The translations under genes and the position numbers were made by a program. Shown piece after piece: positions 1 to 11,899 of a DNA stretch of 64,000 bases. Below the pieces are notes generated by a model. That model was not told the DNA's origin. It did not search any database and saw only the letters and a program-made list of their open reading frames with translations. Source of the stretch: Hyperoodon ampullatus (taxonomy: Eukaryota; Chordata; Mammalia; Artiodactyla; Ziphiidae); contig OX457074.1 in the NCBI GenBank assembly GCA_949752795.1, positions 1,612,001-1,676,000 on the forward strand, written 5' to 3'. How positions within the stretch are numbered: position 1 is the first letter of the stretch; the number at the start of each line of letters is the position of its first letter.

Positions 1-1094
1 GGCCTGCTCGGCCTCTTGGCCCAGCCTTGTTGAGCCAGGAAGGCCAGTGACTCATAGTGACCTCACTCCACTTGGCCTTTTTTACTCTTGCTGTAAAATG
101 GGCACCGCGGCTATTGGTTAAGCAGTCTCCCCGTGAAAGGCCTGGGTGGCTGTGGAACTCTGTTATTCTCATCACCACTCCTCCTTGCTCTTACTCATCT
201 GGGAAGTTGTGTGCCAGGGGGAGATCCCAGAAAAGAGTAAAAAACAAAGAAAATAAGTTTCCCTTGCAGTCCAGCACCCAGAGCTAGCGGGGTCTCACAC
301 TCAGCGCTCCTCATCAGAGCTGGTGGCTCCTTCTCTGTCATGTTTCCACAAACAACCAAAGACAAGTTACCATTTAACCAGCCCATGGGAATTGGGGCCA
401 AAATCTCCAAATGGCAAACCAGCAGGACCTGTTTGCTGGAATGAAATAACCCCACTGGACCCAGTACATGGCTGCCCGCACACAGCCCTCCACCTCCCTC
501 TTGCCCAGCCCAGCAAGGTGACCTTCCTCAGCTTCCGGGACTTCAAGGGCCAAGGTGGGAGGAGGGGCTACTGAGAGGAGCCAGAGCCAGGGCTCAGGGA
601 AGAAGACACAGACAGTCAAACGAGTGAGCAAGCAGTGTCCCCCGGAGCTGGCTAGAGGAGTCCAGAGCAATCCACCGTGCAATGGAGAGGCAGGCTGGGA
701 TTGGAGGGGGAACTTCGTGAGAACTAGAGAAGAGGGGCCTCCCTAAAGTCTACAGGCTGGGAGCCCCAGGAGCCAGGGAGGGAGGAGACCCCAGTCTCCT
801 CCCTCAGCCCTCCCACATCCAGCACGAGGCCAGGGGCCATGGGAGGTCTCCTTTCTTAGGCTTCTTTTGAACCAGGTTGGGTCTTAGTCACCCCAGGGGC
901 CGCACATGTCTGATAGCCGTAGGTACAATCAATGTTTACTGCGTAATTGCTTGGCTGTAGTCCTCCTCCCCAGGCCCCCAACCCTTGGTCAGTTCAGCTC
1001 CTGGATTCCTGGGCTATCAGAGCAGGAAGGGTGGAAGGGGTCTTAGGGATAATGCAGGGGTGGGGGGCGGGGATTGTGGCTGGAAGGGGACTTA
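1..1094. other. Unassigned intergenic sequence
   Basis: The sequence is GC-moderate and unique-looking. The short frames here show no family resemblance and no convincing splice structure. Confidence 0.5.
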
Positions 1095-1440
1095 CATTTT
1101 ACTTTACTATTTAAAAAAACTGTTTTTTGCTTTAAGTGACATCAAATTATATATTTTTACCCTTCTTAAAATTTTAAATAAATTTAAATTATAAAGTACT
1201 TCAAACATACAGAGAAGTACAGAGTAATATTTTAGACAGCCACACCCACAACTAAGATTGAGCAAATGTTAATATTTTGTTGTATTTTCTTTAGGTCTCC
1301 TTTGGTCAAAAAATTAAGCGTTGACAATAGAACCGAAGTGCCATCCCTAACCCATCTCCTTCCTCCCTCCCTCCTCAGAGGCCACTAACTTGAGAACGAT
1401 ACATTTTCCCATGTGTTTTCATACTTTTACTATATATATG
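1095..1440. mobile_element. Old L1 3'-UTR-like remnant
   Basis: An AT-rich stretch with wording of the type 'aaacatacagagaagtacagag...acccacaactaagattgagcaaatgttaat' resembles decayed mammalian L1 3' ends. Orientation is uncertain. Confidence 0.35.
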
Positions 1441-2045
1441 GGTCTATAAGCAACCTACAGTGTAGTTTTGCATGTTTATAAAATGATGTGTGAAATGTGA
1501 GTTGCAGAGTGATGCAGGTTCTCCTTCTTGGTACTCTGGGGCCTGGCCAATCATGTACTGATCCAGGCCCCACCCTGGAGGAAGCAGGGCCCAAGCCCCT
1601 CATCATCTTGAAACAGATAGAAGAGCAACTCTTTCTTCTGATGTATATATTGGGCTTCTGCATAAGATCTCCTTTGAAAAACAGGTTCCACTGCTTGAAA
1701 GTCACAAGTCTAATGAAAACCCCTCACCTGACAGAGGATTAAACTAGGGCCCGGAGAGGGGAGGCCACAGCTTCCCCACGGGCCTCCGTTGTTCAACAAA
1801 AGAAAAATAGATGAGCACCCAGACCCAAAGGCTGATTTGCTCCCGGGTCAGGGAAAGGCAAAAGGATCTGGACCTGGGGCCTCTGAGGAGGCCAAACGAC
1901 GGACCCTTTGGGGAGTGGCAGGGCACAAGGAAAGCCCTAGACTTGGGCCGCTCAGTGTGGCAGCCACGAGTGCCCTGTTGAGCCCTGGAACGGAGCTAGT
2001 CCAAGCTGAGAGGTGCTGCAAGAGTGAACTACACACCTGATTTTG

Positions 2046-2290
2046 CTTTTTTTTGTTTTTTGGGGGGGGCTGCATTGGGTCTTCATTGCTGCGCGCAGGC
2101 TTTCTCTAGTTGCAGCGAGCGGTGGATTCTCTCATTGCAGAGCATAGGCTCTAGGCGCGCGGGCTTCAGTAGTTGTGGCGCACAGGTTTAATTGCTCCGC
2201 AAAATGTGGCTTCTTCCTGGCCCAGGGCTCGAACCCATGTCCCCTGCATTGGCAGGCGGATTCTTAACCACTGTGCCACCAGGGACGTCC
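2046..2290 (-). mobile_element. CHR-type SINE, minus strand
   Basis: The element is flanked by a 17-bp TSD with one mismatch (2029-2045 and 2291-2307). It has a T-rich start and ends with the inverted SINE head (CCACCAGGGACGTCCC). Confidence 0.88.
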
Positions 2291-2307
2291 CTACGCACCT
2301 GATTTTG

Positions 2308-4164
2308 AAGACTTAGTACAAAAAAAGAATATATAAGATCGCACTAATTTTTATATTGGTTACGTAGTGGAAGGACAGTATTTTGGAAACGTGAGGTGGA
2401 GCAACATATATTCCTAAAATTAATTGTACTTGTTTCTTTCACACTTAAAAAAATGTGGCTCTAGAGAAATTTTAACTTGTGTATGTGCTGGCGTATTTCA
2501 GCTGGACAGAGCTGCCCTGGGCCCTATGCTCAGCAGCCAAAGGCAAGCCAGACCACAAGGGTGAGGTCGGGGCTGGGGGAGGTTGGTCTCCAGGGGCCCT
2601 GAGCTGAGGGCTCTTTTTACAGACCACATCTGGGCACGGGGTTCTGATCAGGGTGGGGTGAAACCAGTAAGCGCCTCCCCAACCTCACTGTCAGGGGCTC
2701 CTCTCTCTGAGGCCCTCCTACCCTGGTCCCCCAGGATCCAAGTTTGCCCTTGTCTCTGGCCTTGAGAGCCGAGTCTGAATCAGAGTGAGCCATCTCCACC
2801 TGGCATTTCATCCTCCACCTGCAGGCCCCTGGTGTGCACAGAGCCCCGAGGAATCAGGACAGGAGGATAACACCCTCTCCTGGATCTCCAGCCTCCTTCT
2901 TCTGTAATGATGACAGGGACCTTTGCTGCTCCCGTCCCATCTTCCCCTCTGCACTGGAGTCTTCCTTCTGAACTCCTCCCACCACAAACATACAACCTGA
3001 GCTCAGGAAGAGGGTCCTCGGGGTCTGGTGTGGGCTGCAGAGACTCTCCCACATGTCAGCGGCACACACTAGGGCCCCTGGAGGTGAGAGGGGCCACTGA
3101 ACGGCCTGGGCCTCTGGACACAACGCTTCTAGTCTGGCATCGTGGAAGATGAGCAGCCCACCTCTGGGGGACCCTTCCCCAGCCAGCTCTGTCTTCTCTC
3201 GCACCATTGCCGAGGTCTGTGATTCCAGCCAGTTATGCCGTCTTCCCCAGAGTTGGCAAAGCACGACACTTCCCTATTGGAAATTCTTAGCGATCACCCT
3301 GTGGAGATGGGAGCTGTCAGCCAGCAGCTTTTCTCTGTTAAGGTAGGGTGAAGAGTAGGGGGGAGGGGGTTGCACTGCCTATCAGAACATGAGAAGAATG
3401 TCAGGCGCTTAAGTGCATGTGACAGAGAGCAACGTTTTCTCCCCATGGGGGAAGTAGAATCCAGGATGTAACAACTTTAGAGTTTTCAATGTATTGGGGG
3501 AAAAAATAGCATCCTCCACTACCACAAAATAATACAAATGCACATAGTAAAATATTCAAATAGTACAAAAGCCCCCAAAGTTTTTAAAACATTGACACAT
3601 AACTCACCTTTCATCACTGGCCTTTGCAGATTCCAAGGTGGGCACTGGCGGGAGCTCTGAGACTCTCTCTCCGCCTTGCTTCACGTCGCTTTGGGAAACC
3701 AAAATAACTGAATTTTACGAGCCACTTCCCTGGAAATATGGTTTCTAATTTAGAAAAAGTTGTCAGCAGAAGACTGTGCTCCAGAAACTAACAGACTATG
3801 AAGAATGAGCAAACACATTGAGAGTTCACTGTTTTAATCAAATAAAACCTACAACAAAGTTAATCTGACACATAGTTAATGAGATAATCATTGTTGCGCT
3901 TCATGGGAATTAGGCATTAATGGGAAGTCGTTTTTATAAATGATGGTAATTATACTGTTGCCTTTACTCAGCCAAGATTTTAAAGTTTTCTTCTTCTTGT
4001 TTTGATACTTCCCTTGCATGTGCTGTCAGTCTCTGTGGTGAAGTTTCCTGTGGTTTCCGTGCCATTTCATCACCGTCCCCTCCCCACCTTGCCCCCACCC
4101 AGGTCACAGGCAGTCGGCAAGGTTTTCTTGAGCGCCTGCCATGGGGCACTCCGGGAAGCACGCA
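2308..4164. other. Unassigned sequence with a candidate conserved element
   Basis: Mostly unique sequence. An AT-rich piece at 3480-3600 may be an L1 remnant. The 3690-3960 part holds several homeodomain-like TAAT cores and is discussed under findings. No gene is supported. Confidence 0.4.
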
Positions 4165-4600
4165 GTTCAAACTACCTCGGTTAATCCTCAGAAGCATCCC
4201 TAGAAATAGGTTCACAAAAGGGAAAACTGAGGTTCAGGTTGGTCATAGAAGCAGGAACGAGCCCACCCAGGCAGTCTGACCCTGCGTCCGGGGCGACGCC
4301 GCAGTGCTGGGCAGCCCCTCTCCTTCGTCCCTGGCTGGCCTCTGTCCCCTGGGGACATCAGTGCCGGGCAGTTGAGGGCAGCAGAAGCGTCAGGCTCTGT
4401 CCCTGCCCAGGGGCACAGTGCATGGAAAGGAAGTCAAGGCTGCACGGGCTTTGTAGCCACACGGGCCAAAGTTCACATCCCAGCAGCTCCCTGGACCTCT
4501 CTGAGCCTCGGCATCTTCATCCATCCAATGGGGTGGAGAGCTCAGGGCTCCAGCGATGATCACGTGAGCTGATGTCTGCAGGCTGCGTGCAGGCCTGGCA
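4165..4600. repeat. Two MIR fragments
   Basis: About 4165-4270 reads as minus-strand MIR (AAAACTGAGGTTCAG). About 4440-4600 reads as plus-strand MIR (CTGAGCCTCGGCATCTTCAT). Confidence 0.55.
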
Positions 4601-5369
4601 CACAAGATGGGGTGAGTGTGAGCAGGCCCTGTGTGGGGAGGGGGACAGGAGTAGCAGCAGGGCGAGGAGGCGGTGCAGGCCCCACATCTGGGGACCTCCA
4701 CACAGGGACTTGGATCCAGTGAGGGAAACAAGAGAGACAGCACTCTTTCCCACTGAGCTTTGTGACTGGGGGGCACTCAAGGGGCAAAACAATCACAGGC
4801 TCTCTTTGGGACCAGCTCTTGGTTGGTCCAGATTCCATGAACAAGGAGAAAGCCCCGCTTCATCACAAATCTCCCCAAAAGCCTCAGGTTCCCTCGGCAG
4901 TCCTTTCACACCACTCTGGGTTATAAACGGGTTAAACTGCAGCGTGCCGTGGGCAGCAAGGGGCGGGGGCAGCCAGCAGGAAACCCCAAGTGGGAAGAGA
5001 ACAGGACAGAGAGGCTGCAAACAGCGTCCAAGACAGACTTTTTCCACCATTTTGTCCTGGGCCTTCCCTATTTGCCATCACCAGCAAAGAGAGGTTGTGT
5101 GCAAAGGTACTTTGTGTTCCTGTGGCAGGGGGCCAGTGGAGGACTCTTGTCACCTGGCTGGACTCAGGATTCCAGGGCAGGATCTAAACCACCAGGGCCA
5201 TCGCAAAGCAGGTCTGAGTGGAGCCTGTGTCATGAAGCTAGAAAGGCCACCTGGGGCCGGCAGAGTCCTGGGGCCCTCACCAACTGCTCACCTGGCCCGG
5301 CTGCACTGTCGTCTGGGCTGCAGACAGAGCACAGACATCCAGAGTCACAGGGCTGCATCAGGCTTTAGA

Positions 5370-5510
5370 ATCAGCCACACTGGGGTCGGGTACCAATTCT
5401 GCCACCTTCTAACAGTGAGACCCAGACAAGTTACTTATTTCCTCTGAGTCTTAGTCTTCCCACCTGTGAAATGGGGCTAATCATCAGGGCTAATCATTGT
5501 GAAGACACAT
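5370..5510 (+). repeat. MIR fragment
   Basis: The MIR core is visible: GTGAGACCCAGACAAGTTAC, then a CCTCTGAGTCTTAGTC stretch and CACCTGTGAAATGGGGCT. Confidence 0.75.
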
Positions 5511-5599
5511 GCGCCCTGACTTGCATAGAGTCCAGTGGCTTATTCAAATGTGGGCTCCGTCCATGCCAGACGTTTATAATGACAATATAAATATAATGA

Positions 5600-5950
5600 T
5601 AGTTAATTCCAGAAATACCTGTTGAGCACCTGTGACAGGCCAGGCACTGTGCAGGGTGCTCGTGGAGATATGAAGGTGAGTAAGATGAGTCCCACCCCTC
5701 CCAGCGGGCATGCACAGGAATAATTCTAACTTAAGTCTAAGAGTGCTGAGTGACGTGGAGAGAGGTGTGCCAGGACAGGCATTCAGGGAAGGCTTCCTGG
5801 AGGAGGAAGAATTTCAGCTAGGCTTGGGCAGCTGGCTAACTGGAGGTGGGGGAAGAGCGGAAGGGCACTGATGCATGAAGAAAGAAGCAGAGGTGTGAAA
5901 GAGTGTGCAAGGTTAGGGCACATGGAAGCTCCAGTATCCAGTGGGGGCGA
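5600..5950 (-). mobile_element. L2 LINE remnant, antisense
   Basis: The inverted L2 3' end (TGTTGAGCACCTGTGACAGG) is followed by the usual downstream order: a GATATGAAGGTGAGTAAGATG region and GGCTTCCTGGAGGAGG. Confidence 0.6.
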
Positions 5951-7355
5951 CAGCGGGGGAGGGGTGGTCAGCTGCCCTGGTGAACAGAGAGCACTACTGT
6001 CCCCCAAACATGCCACTCTGCCTCTGCCTTGCTGGGTGACCTGGAGCCAGGCACTCCCTGTTTCTGAGTCTGATGAATGGTTCCCCATCTTTTCCTCCAA
6101 GAACTTCCATGATTCCTTCATTTCTCCTCATTCTGCCTTCCGCACATATGCAGAATCTTGGAACGATGAAGTCACTCAAGGTTTTGACGAAGGTTGTGAG
6201 TGATGGATCATAAGTGAAGGGAATGAGTCCCCTCTGACTCTAGTGTGGGGGTGGGTGGGAGGCTGGGGGACCACCACCGTGCTCTAGGAGGGCTAGGATG
6301 AGGCCTGGGCTGAGAGGGGTGAAGAGTAGCGGGTGGCGGGTTCCCTGGGTCAGAAGGCAGAGCCTGGGTGATTGGTGGCCAGGTGCAAAGCTGTGGAACC
6401 CCACCAGAGGGGCAACTCCCCCACCAAAGGGGGAAAGTGGGTTGGTGTGAGAGGTTGTGTGAGAGGTTGAATTGGAGGCACTTCTAAGACATCATGTGCA
6501 GTGTCCAGTAGGGAACAAAGTTAGGAGCAGGGGCTACAGACCTGGAATTCACTTTGGGTCCCAGATTAGAAACCCAGGTTATCCCATCCAGCTCAGTGCC
6601 TTTGACCTATTCCATGGGAACCTGGGATGCCGGGCGGGCAGCAGTGGAGGGGGGCGCGGGGACAGAGAAAAAAAGAGAATGGCAAGGAAGTGACACTCCT
6701 GGGCCTCAGTCCCCCTCCTGTGGAAGGGTACGGAGTGGGCGGCTGTACCAGGGGGCCCAGGTCTCCTCGCACGTTCCCTTTAAGCCCCTCGAGGTGGTCT
6801 GGTGTACAGCCTCTCCTCCCAAATGCTGTCTCCTTGCCAAGGCAACTGGCTTCTTTCCCTTGGGAAAATCCTGACGCGTTCCTGACGACCATGGCTTCTT
6901 CCTGCTTCCACGATCACTAGCTCTGAATTCTGGGGTTACGTGTGGGCTGGACTGGCAGGTGAGGAGCAGAAGGGTTTGTGCTGTGGGCATGTCTTGGGGC
7001 CCAGGCCCTGTCCTGCTGGCGATTTTCTTCGTTACCTGCTGGGAGGCCAGGCATTGGTAGGCGGGACCAATGATGTTGGTGCCTAATGAGTGACTGATAT
7101 GATAGCCAGTGAGACACACTCGGACCTACTTCTCCAGCAATCCAAGGGGTCTTAAAGTTCACCTATCCTTGGCTGCCCACTTCGCACCTGAGATCAGAAA
7201 ACAGCGGGGAGGAAGAGACCTGGAGCTGAGTTTTAGCTTTCCAAAAAGCCTAGCAGAAATAGAACATTTATCTGTGTGAAGGCTACACAGGCTTAACTAA
7301 AATGTCAAGTTTCTTTGCTGGAATTATAATGGAAACTATGATAAACACACATTTA
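5951..7355. other. Unassigned intergenic sequence
   Basis: The sequence is GC-moderate with no recognisable gene or repeat. The last 110 bp are AT-rich and lead into the 22-bp inverted repeat. Confidence 0.4.
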
Positions 7356-7474
7356 TTCAGTAATTATTAATTCAGGATCCTGTTTTATGTGCAACAAAAC
7401 CATGGCATGCTGCTCAGAAGCTTTGGTTGGTTTTATTTCATACAAAATTGGCTCCTGAATTAATAATTACTGAA
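7356..7474. repeat. Perfect 22-bp inverted repeat, 75-nt loop
   Basis: Arms at 7356-7377 and 7453-7474 are exact reverse complements and are rich in TAATTA-type motifs. A smaller internal pairing (AAAACCA with TGGTTTT) lies in the loop. No transposon signature or TSD was found. Confidence 0.9.
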
Positions 7475-7574
7475 AAATGTAATTTGATAACTCTGAACTT
7501 TTAAAACGCGTGTGGAGCGTGTGTGTGTGCTGGGGGTGGGGGTGTGCAGAGCTGGGATAGTACGAAGGGAAGAT

Positions 7575-7690
7575 GCTCTCATTTTACAGATGATAAAACT
7601 GAGATGCAGGAGGCAAGGGCCCGGCTCACGGCACATGATGAGGCAGGGAGGGCCAGACCCCAAACCTCCCGAACCCTAACCCCGGGCGGC
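7575..7690 (-). repeat. MIR fragment
   Basis: CATTTTACAGATGATAAAAC followed by TGAGATGCAGGAGGC is the inverted MIR core. Confidence 0.6.
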
Positions 7691-8849
7691 CCCTGGTGCT
7701 CCGCTGCTGCTGATTCTCTGGAAATGCAGTGGGTGGGAGGAGAGGAAGAGGTAACTAGTCCTGTACCTCCAGGCCAAGGCCAACAGCTGCCAGGAAGATA
7801 AGGGGAGGGGACCCCTGGGAATGAACAGCCTGTGGACTGGCGAGATTGAGCAAGGCAGGAAAAACAGGGGCAGGTGACAACAGGGAATGGGGGAGGGGAG
7901 GCAAAGACAGAGGCAGGGAGAGACAGAGACAAGGAGAGACAGACGGATCCAGACAGAGCAGAGGAGGCGGGGCTCCTGGGACCCTTGAGGACCCGGGCAG
8001 TCTGGAAGGTCAGATCCTATGGTGAGCAGAATCTGGCCCCAGGCCCCACTCCCCAGGGGCCGCCAGCCACTGCGGGAGACAGTCCCTTTGTTTCACAGGC
8101 CTTGCCCTGGAGAACTCATGCTCAGAACCAGCCCCATTAAAAACCCTGCCCCTAGAAAGTAACTGGGAGCCCAGTCTGAAGTGGGGGAAAGGGCACTGGG
8201 CTAAGAGTTCAAAGTCCACGCCTCCAGGCCCTGTCCTGTCACCGACTCCCTGCCTCTCTGGGGGCTGTTAAACCATCCCCACTCAGAGTCAAGGTCTGGG
8301 TGACTCTCTGGGCCCCCTGGCCCAGAGTTTGTTTGGGGGAGCAGGTTGAGTGCTGGGGCCTTGCTTCCTTCCCCTGCGAGCCTGTTCTCTAGGCAGAGGC
8401 CCTGCCACCGTGGTGCAGTGTGGGGGCAGAGGGTGGGCTGGGCATTGGGCGGTCTCCCACCTCTGCCCCAGGGGGACCTGCCAGGGCCCTCGGGCCCCGT
8501 GCTTGGGCAGCAGGCCATCACCTGCGTGAGGAGTGGCTAGGCGTCCTGCCCCGAGCTGAGGAGAAGCTGCCCAGGGACTGGGCCCAGGCCTTCTTGTTCA
8601 GCCAGAAATTCCAGACTTTTAAGGATCAAGGGCCAGAGAGGAGACTTTTCCAGGGCACCAGGGAGTGCCTGCTTGGCGGTATTACCAGGCCTTGAGGGAG
8701 ACTGCCCTGATCTTCGCTTAGGCTTTCTGGGAAGACATTTACCGGCTCGTGGTAAGATTATTGTAGGACAAGCTTCAGGCTTGTGGCCACTCTGACAAGA
8801 CGGAGGCTTTGGCCCCTCATCCAGGCTCTTGGGAAGGAATTATTTTTCT
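7691..8849. other. Unassigned GC-rich sequence with a MIR remnant
   Basis: A plus-strand MIR fragment is likely at 8185-8300. The rest is unique, with a purine-rich GGGAGAGACAGAGAC-type stretch near 7910-7960. Short GC-rich frames here have no family resemblance. Confidence 0.4.
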
Positions 8850-9500
8850 AATCAACTTTATTGAGGTTAATTTACATACAATAAACTATACCTATTTTAT
8901 ACACAATAAAATGTACTCACTTTAGATGTACCGTTCAATGAGTTGATAAGTGCATATACTTGTGTAGCTACCACAGTAATCAAGGTGTAGAACATCTCCA
9001 TCACCCTAAAAGATTCCCTCCAGGCCCCTTCCCAGTCAATCACCGCCCCCTACACTGGCCCCAGGCACCCACTGATCCACTTTCTGTCCCTATAGATTAG
9101 ATTTGATATATATTACCATACTGCTTGTCCTCGTGTGTCTGACTTTTTTCGCTTTGCATGATAATTTCGAGATTCATCCATGTCATCGTGTCTATTGGTA
9201 GTTCTTTCCTTTATACTGCTGACTAATACTCCACTATACGGATATATCATAGATTGTTTATTCATTCTCTGGTTTTTGGACATTTGGGTTATTTCTGGGT
9301 TGCAGCTATTATGAATAAAGTGGCTATGAACATGTATGTATAAGTCTTTATGTGGATGTATGTTTTCATTTCTCTTGCATTAGTACCTAGAAGTGGGATT
9401 GCTGGGTTGTATGATAAGCATACGTTTAACTCTTTAAGAAACCACCAAACTGTTTCCCAAAATGGTTGTACCATTTTACAGTGTATGAGTGGGAGGGATT
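8850..9500 (-). mobile_element. Ancient L1 3' end, antisense
   Basis: It opens with the inverted L1 tail (CTTTATTGAGGTTAATTTAC) and continues in order through the inverted 3' end: CATCCATGTCATCGTG, ACTAATACTCCACTATACGG, TTGGACATTTGGGTTATTTC, then the 'cctagaagtgggattgctgggt' region. The copy is decayed and non-coding. Confidence 0.8.
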
Positions 9501-10100
9501 TTGAACGCAGCCCTTCCCTGTTCTACATCTTGGCCTTTTCTTCTCCCCAGGCACTGAGCTGGTTTTGTAAGGTGGTTTGGTGCTTCAGGAAGCGGGACGG
9601 AGCCCCCTTGCCTCTCCAGGAAACATTCCCTTGCCCTCCCTCCCCGCAGAGCGGCCGCTCGAGGTTGAGATTAATGGGCTGTGCTGTGTAGAGAAGGCCT
9701 AAGGATCTATTTATACCTGAGTTTAAGCAGATGCATTGTTAGCTGAAATGCCATAATTATTTTCCTTTTGCTAGTTCTTACCATCCCGTGAGAGTGTTTT
9801 TAAACAGAGCTACTGCCACACTGGCAGCCTCACCCTGATTTCCCTGCCTGCCACCCCCAAGGTAAAACCATTTCTTCCCCAGGCCGGGGGCGGTGGGTAC
9901 TTCTGTTCCTGAGCCCTCCCTCTTCACCAGCGTGGGCTGATAGCTGGAGCAGGCAGCCTGTAGCTGGAGAACTTCACATTTTTGCTGTCAGTCCCACCCC
10001 AGCTCTCACCTCCCTGTCACATTGTCCCACCTGCCATCAGTTACCAGAGAGCTCTGGATGCCCCTAACTCCAAATGATGCAGCTGTCCAAAGAGAAAGGA
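9501..10100. other. Unassigned sequence with a MEF2-like site
   Basis: Unique sequence. CTATTTATA at 9707-9715 resembles a MEF2 site and sits in an AT-rich patch. No gene is supported. Confidence 0.35.
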
Positions 10101-10113
10101 TGAACCTTTCTTT

Positions 10114-10327
10114 TTCTTTCTTTCTTTCTTTCTTTCTTCCTTTCTCTCTCTCTTTTTTTTTTAAAAAACATTTTCGGATATGGACCTTTTAAAAAGTCTT
10201 TATTGAGTTTGTTACAATATCGCTTTTGGTTTTTTGGCCCCGAGGCATGTGGGATCTTAGCTCCCGGACCAGGGATGGAACTAGCACCCCCTGCAAAGTC
10301 TTAACCACTGGACCGCCAGGGAAGTCC
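10114..10327 (-). mobile_element. tRNA-derived SINE (short head type) with TTTC tract
   Basis: An imperfect TSD of about 13 bp (10101-10113, 10328-10340) flanks a (TTTC)n/poly(T) tract and an inverted SINE head ending CCGCCAGGGAAGTCC. The microsatellite grew from the poly(A) tail. Confidence 0.75.
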
Positions 10328-10678
10328 TGAATCTTTCTTTCTGTGTTCAGATGCTTTGCTAATTGCCAAGAGGTAGGAAAGCACAGGCAAAATAAAGATC
10401 TTCCATTGGAGCAGGAGTTTAAGGAAATCTATGAGCCTGGCACTGCACGTTTGCTGGGCTGGTCCTATTCTCCCCCTGTTCTGAAGTATTTAGGCGCAGG
10501 CCGATAAATGGCTCCTTAAGGGTAAATTAAGATCTTCTTCATAAGAATCTTGGGCTGTAATGTCTCTCAGACCTCAGGATACCTTAGAAACCTTTCACCC
10601 TGCTTGGGAAAATATCACTACCCATTTAGGAGTCACTCACTTAGTTGTTTTCAAGCTCTGACTCTTTAGAAAGCACTT

Positions 10679-10698
10679 ACTGGCAGGATCCTGCCAGT
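10679..10698. repeat. Perfect 20-bp palindrome
   Basis: ACTGGCAGGATCCTGCCAGT is identical to its reverse complement. Its core CAGGATCCTG also occurs at 7374-7383 in the other inverted repeat. Confidence 0.9.
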
Positions 10699-10867
10699 CC
10701 GCACATGTTTTAATCAAGGCCATGGGTGATATGGCCCCAGACCCTCAAAAGTTTGACTGGGTTGATGACCCTGTGATATCACCCCAGTTTGAGCCATGAA
10801 AATATCATTCAACTCATTATTATTATCATCACTGTTAGCGTTTTTTTAATCAAAGATTGTAATATAG

Positions 10868-11057
10868 GGCTTCCCTGGTGGCGCAGTGGTTGAGAGTCCG
10901 CCTGCCGATGCAGGGGACACGGGTTCGTGCCTCGGTCTGGGAGGATCCCACATGCCGTGGAGTGGCTGGGCCCGTGAGCCATGGCCGCTGAGCCTGCGCG
11001 TCTGGAGCCTTGTGCTCCGCAACGGGAGAGCCCACAACAGTAAGAGGCCCATGTACC

Positions 11058-11087
<30 letters not shown>
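10868..11087 (+). mobile_element. CHR SINE, short form
   Basis: A perfect 16-bp TSD (AAAGATTGTAATATAG; 10852-10867 and 11088-11103) flanks a full-length element with a long poly(A) tail. Confidence 0.95.
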
Positions 11088-11092
<5 letters not shown>

Positions 11093-11185
11093 TTGTAATA
11101 TAGCTGTGAGGTGCTAAATCTGATACAGGTAGGCTGCCTCTTTAGGCTAACTTTTATTCTAAATTGGCTTGATCCAAACCTGTGC

Positions 11186-11760
11186 TATCTACTATGGTAG
11201 CCACTAGCCACATGTGGCTGTTTAAATTTAACTTAGGGTTTCCCTGGTGGCGCAGTGGTTAAGAATCCCCCTGCCAATGCAGGGGACACAGGTTCGAGCC
11301 CTGGTCCGGGAAGATCCCACATGCCGTAGAGCAACAAAGCCCGTGCGCCACACTACTGAGCCTGCGCTCTAGAGCCCGCGAGCCACAACTACTGAGCCTG
11401 TGGGCCACAACTACTGAAGCCCGCACGCCTAGAGCCGGTGCCCTGCAACAAGAGTAGCCACTGCAATAAGAAGCCTGGGCACCACAACAAAGAGTCGCCC
11501 CCGCTCACCACAACTAGAGAAAGCCCGGGCGCAGCAAAAAAGACCCAATGCAGCTAAAAATAAATAAATAAATAAATTTATTAAATAAATAAATTTAAAT
11601 TAGTTAAATTAAATAAAATTAAGCTTTTAGTTTCTCAATTGTACCAGTCACATTTCAAGTGCTCAATAAACACAAGTGGTTTAGTGGCTACCATGTTGGA
11701 CAATGTATATATAGGACATTTCCAATATCACAGAAAATTCTAGTGGACAGCAGTGGTTTA
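11186..11760. mobile_element. hAT-type MITE split by a SINE
   Basis: The two halves (11186-11234 and about 11591-11760) carry the GGTAGCCACTAGCCACATGT and 'cacatttcaagtgctcaataaac' signatures of an old hAT (Charlie-type) non-autonomous element. Similar copies lie at 39727 and 60920. Confidence 0.6.
11235..11590 (+). mobile_element. CHR SINE, long form
   Basis: It starts GGGTTTCCCTGGTGGCGCAG and ends in (TAAA)n. The 3' half contains several ACAACTACTGA-type units. It is inserted in an older hAT-type MITE. Confidence 0.88.
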
Positions 11761-11899
11761 AACACTTAGTCATGTATGCAGCAGCAGCTTTATCACGTAG
11801 AACATTCCTGCACCATCTACATAGGGCCCTTATCTGGGCTGGGCCTTAAAGAAAAAAAAATATCAGAGGTAGAATCCCTGCCCAAAATGCATCTACATT

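Noticed and set aside
4572..5447. 291-codon plus-strand frame
   Set aside because: It overlaps MIR sequence, has low-complexity composition, many overlapping frames of similar length and no recognisable family.
10868..10960. tRNA-like A and B boxes (GGTTCG...) in many places
   Set aside because: They belong to tRNA-derived SINE heads; no intact cloverleaf tRNA gene was seen.
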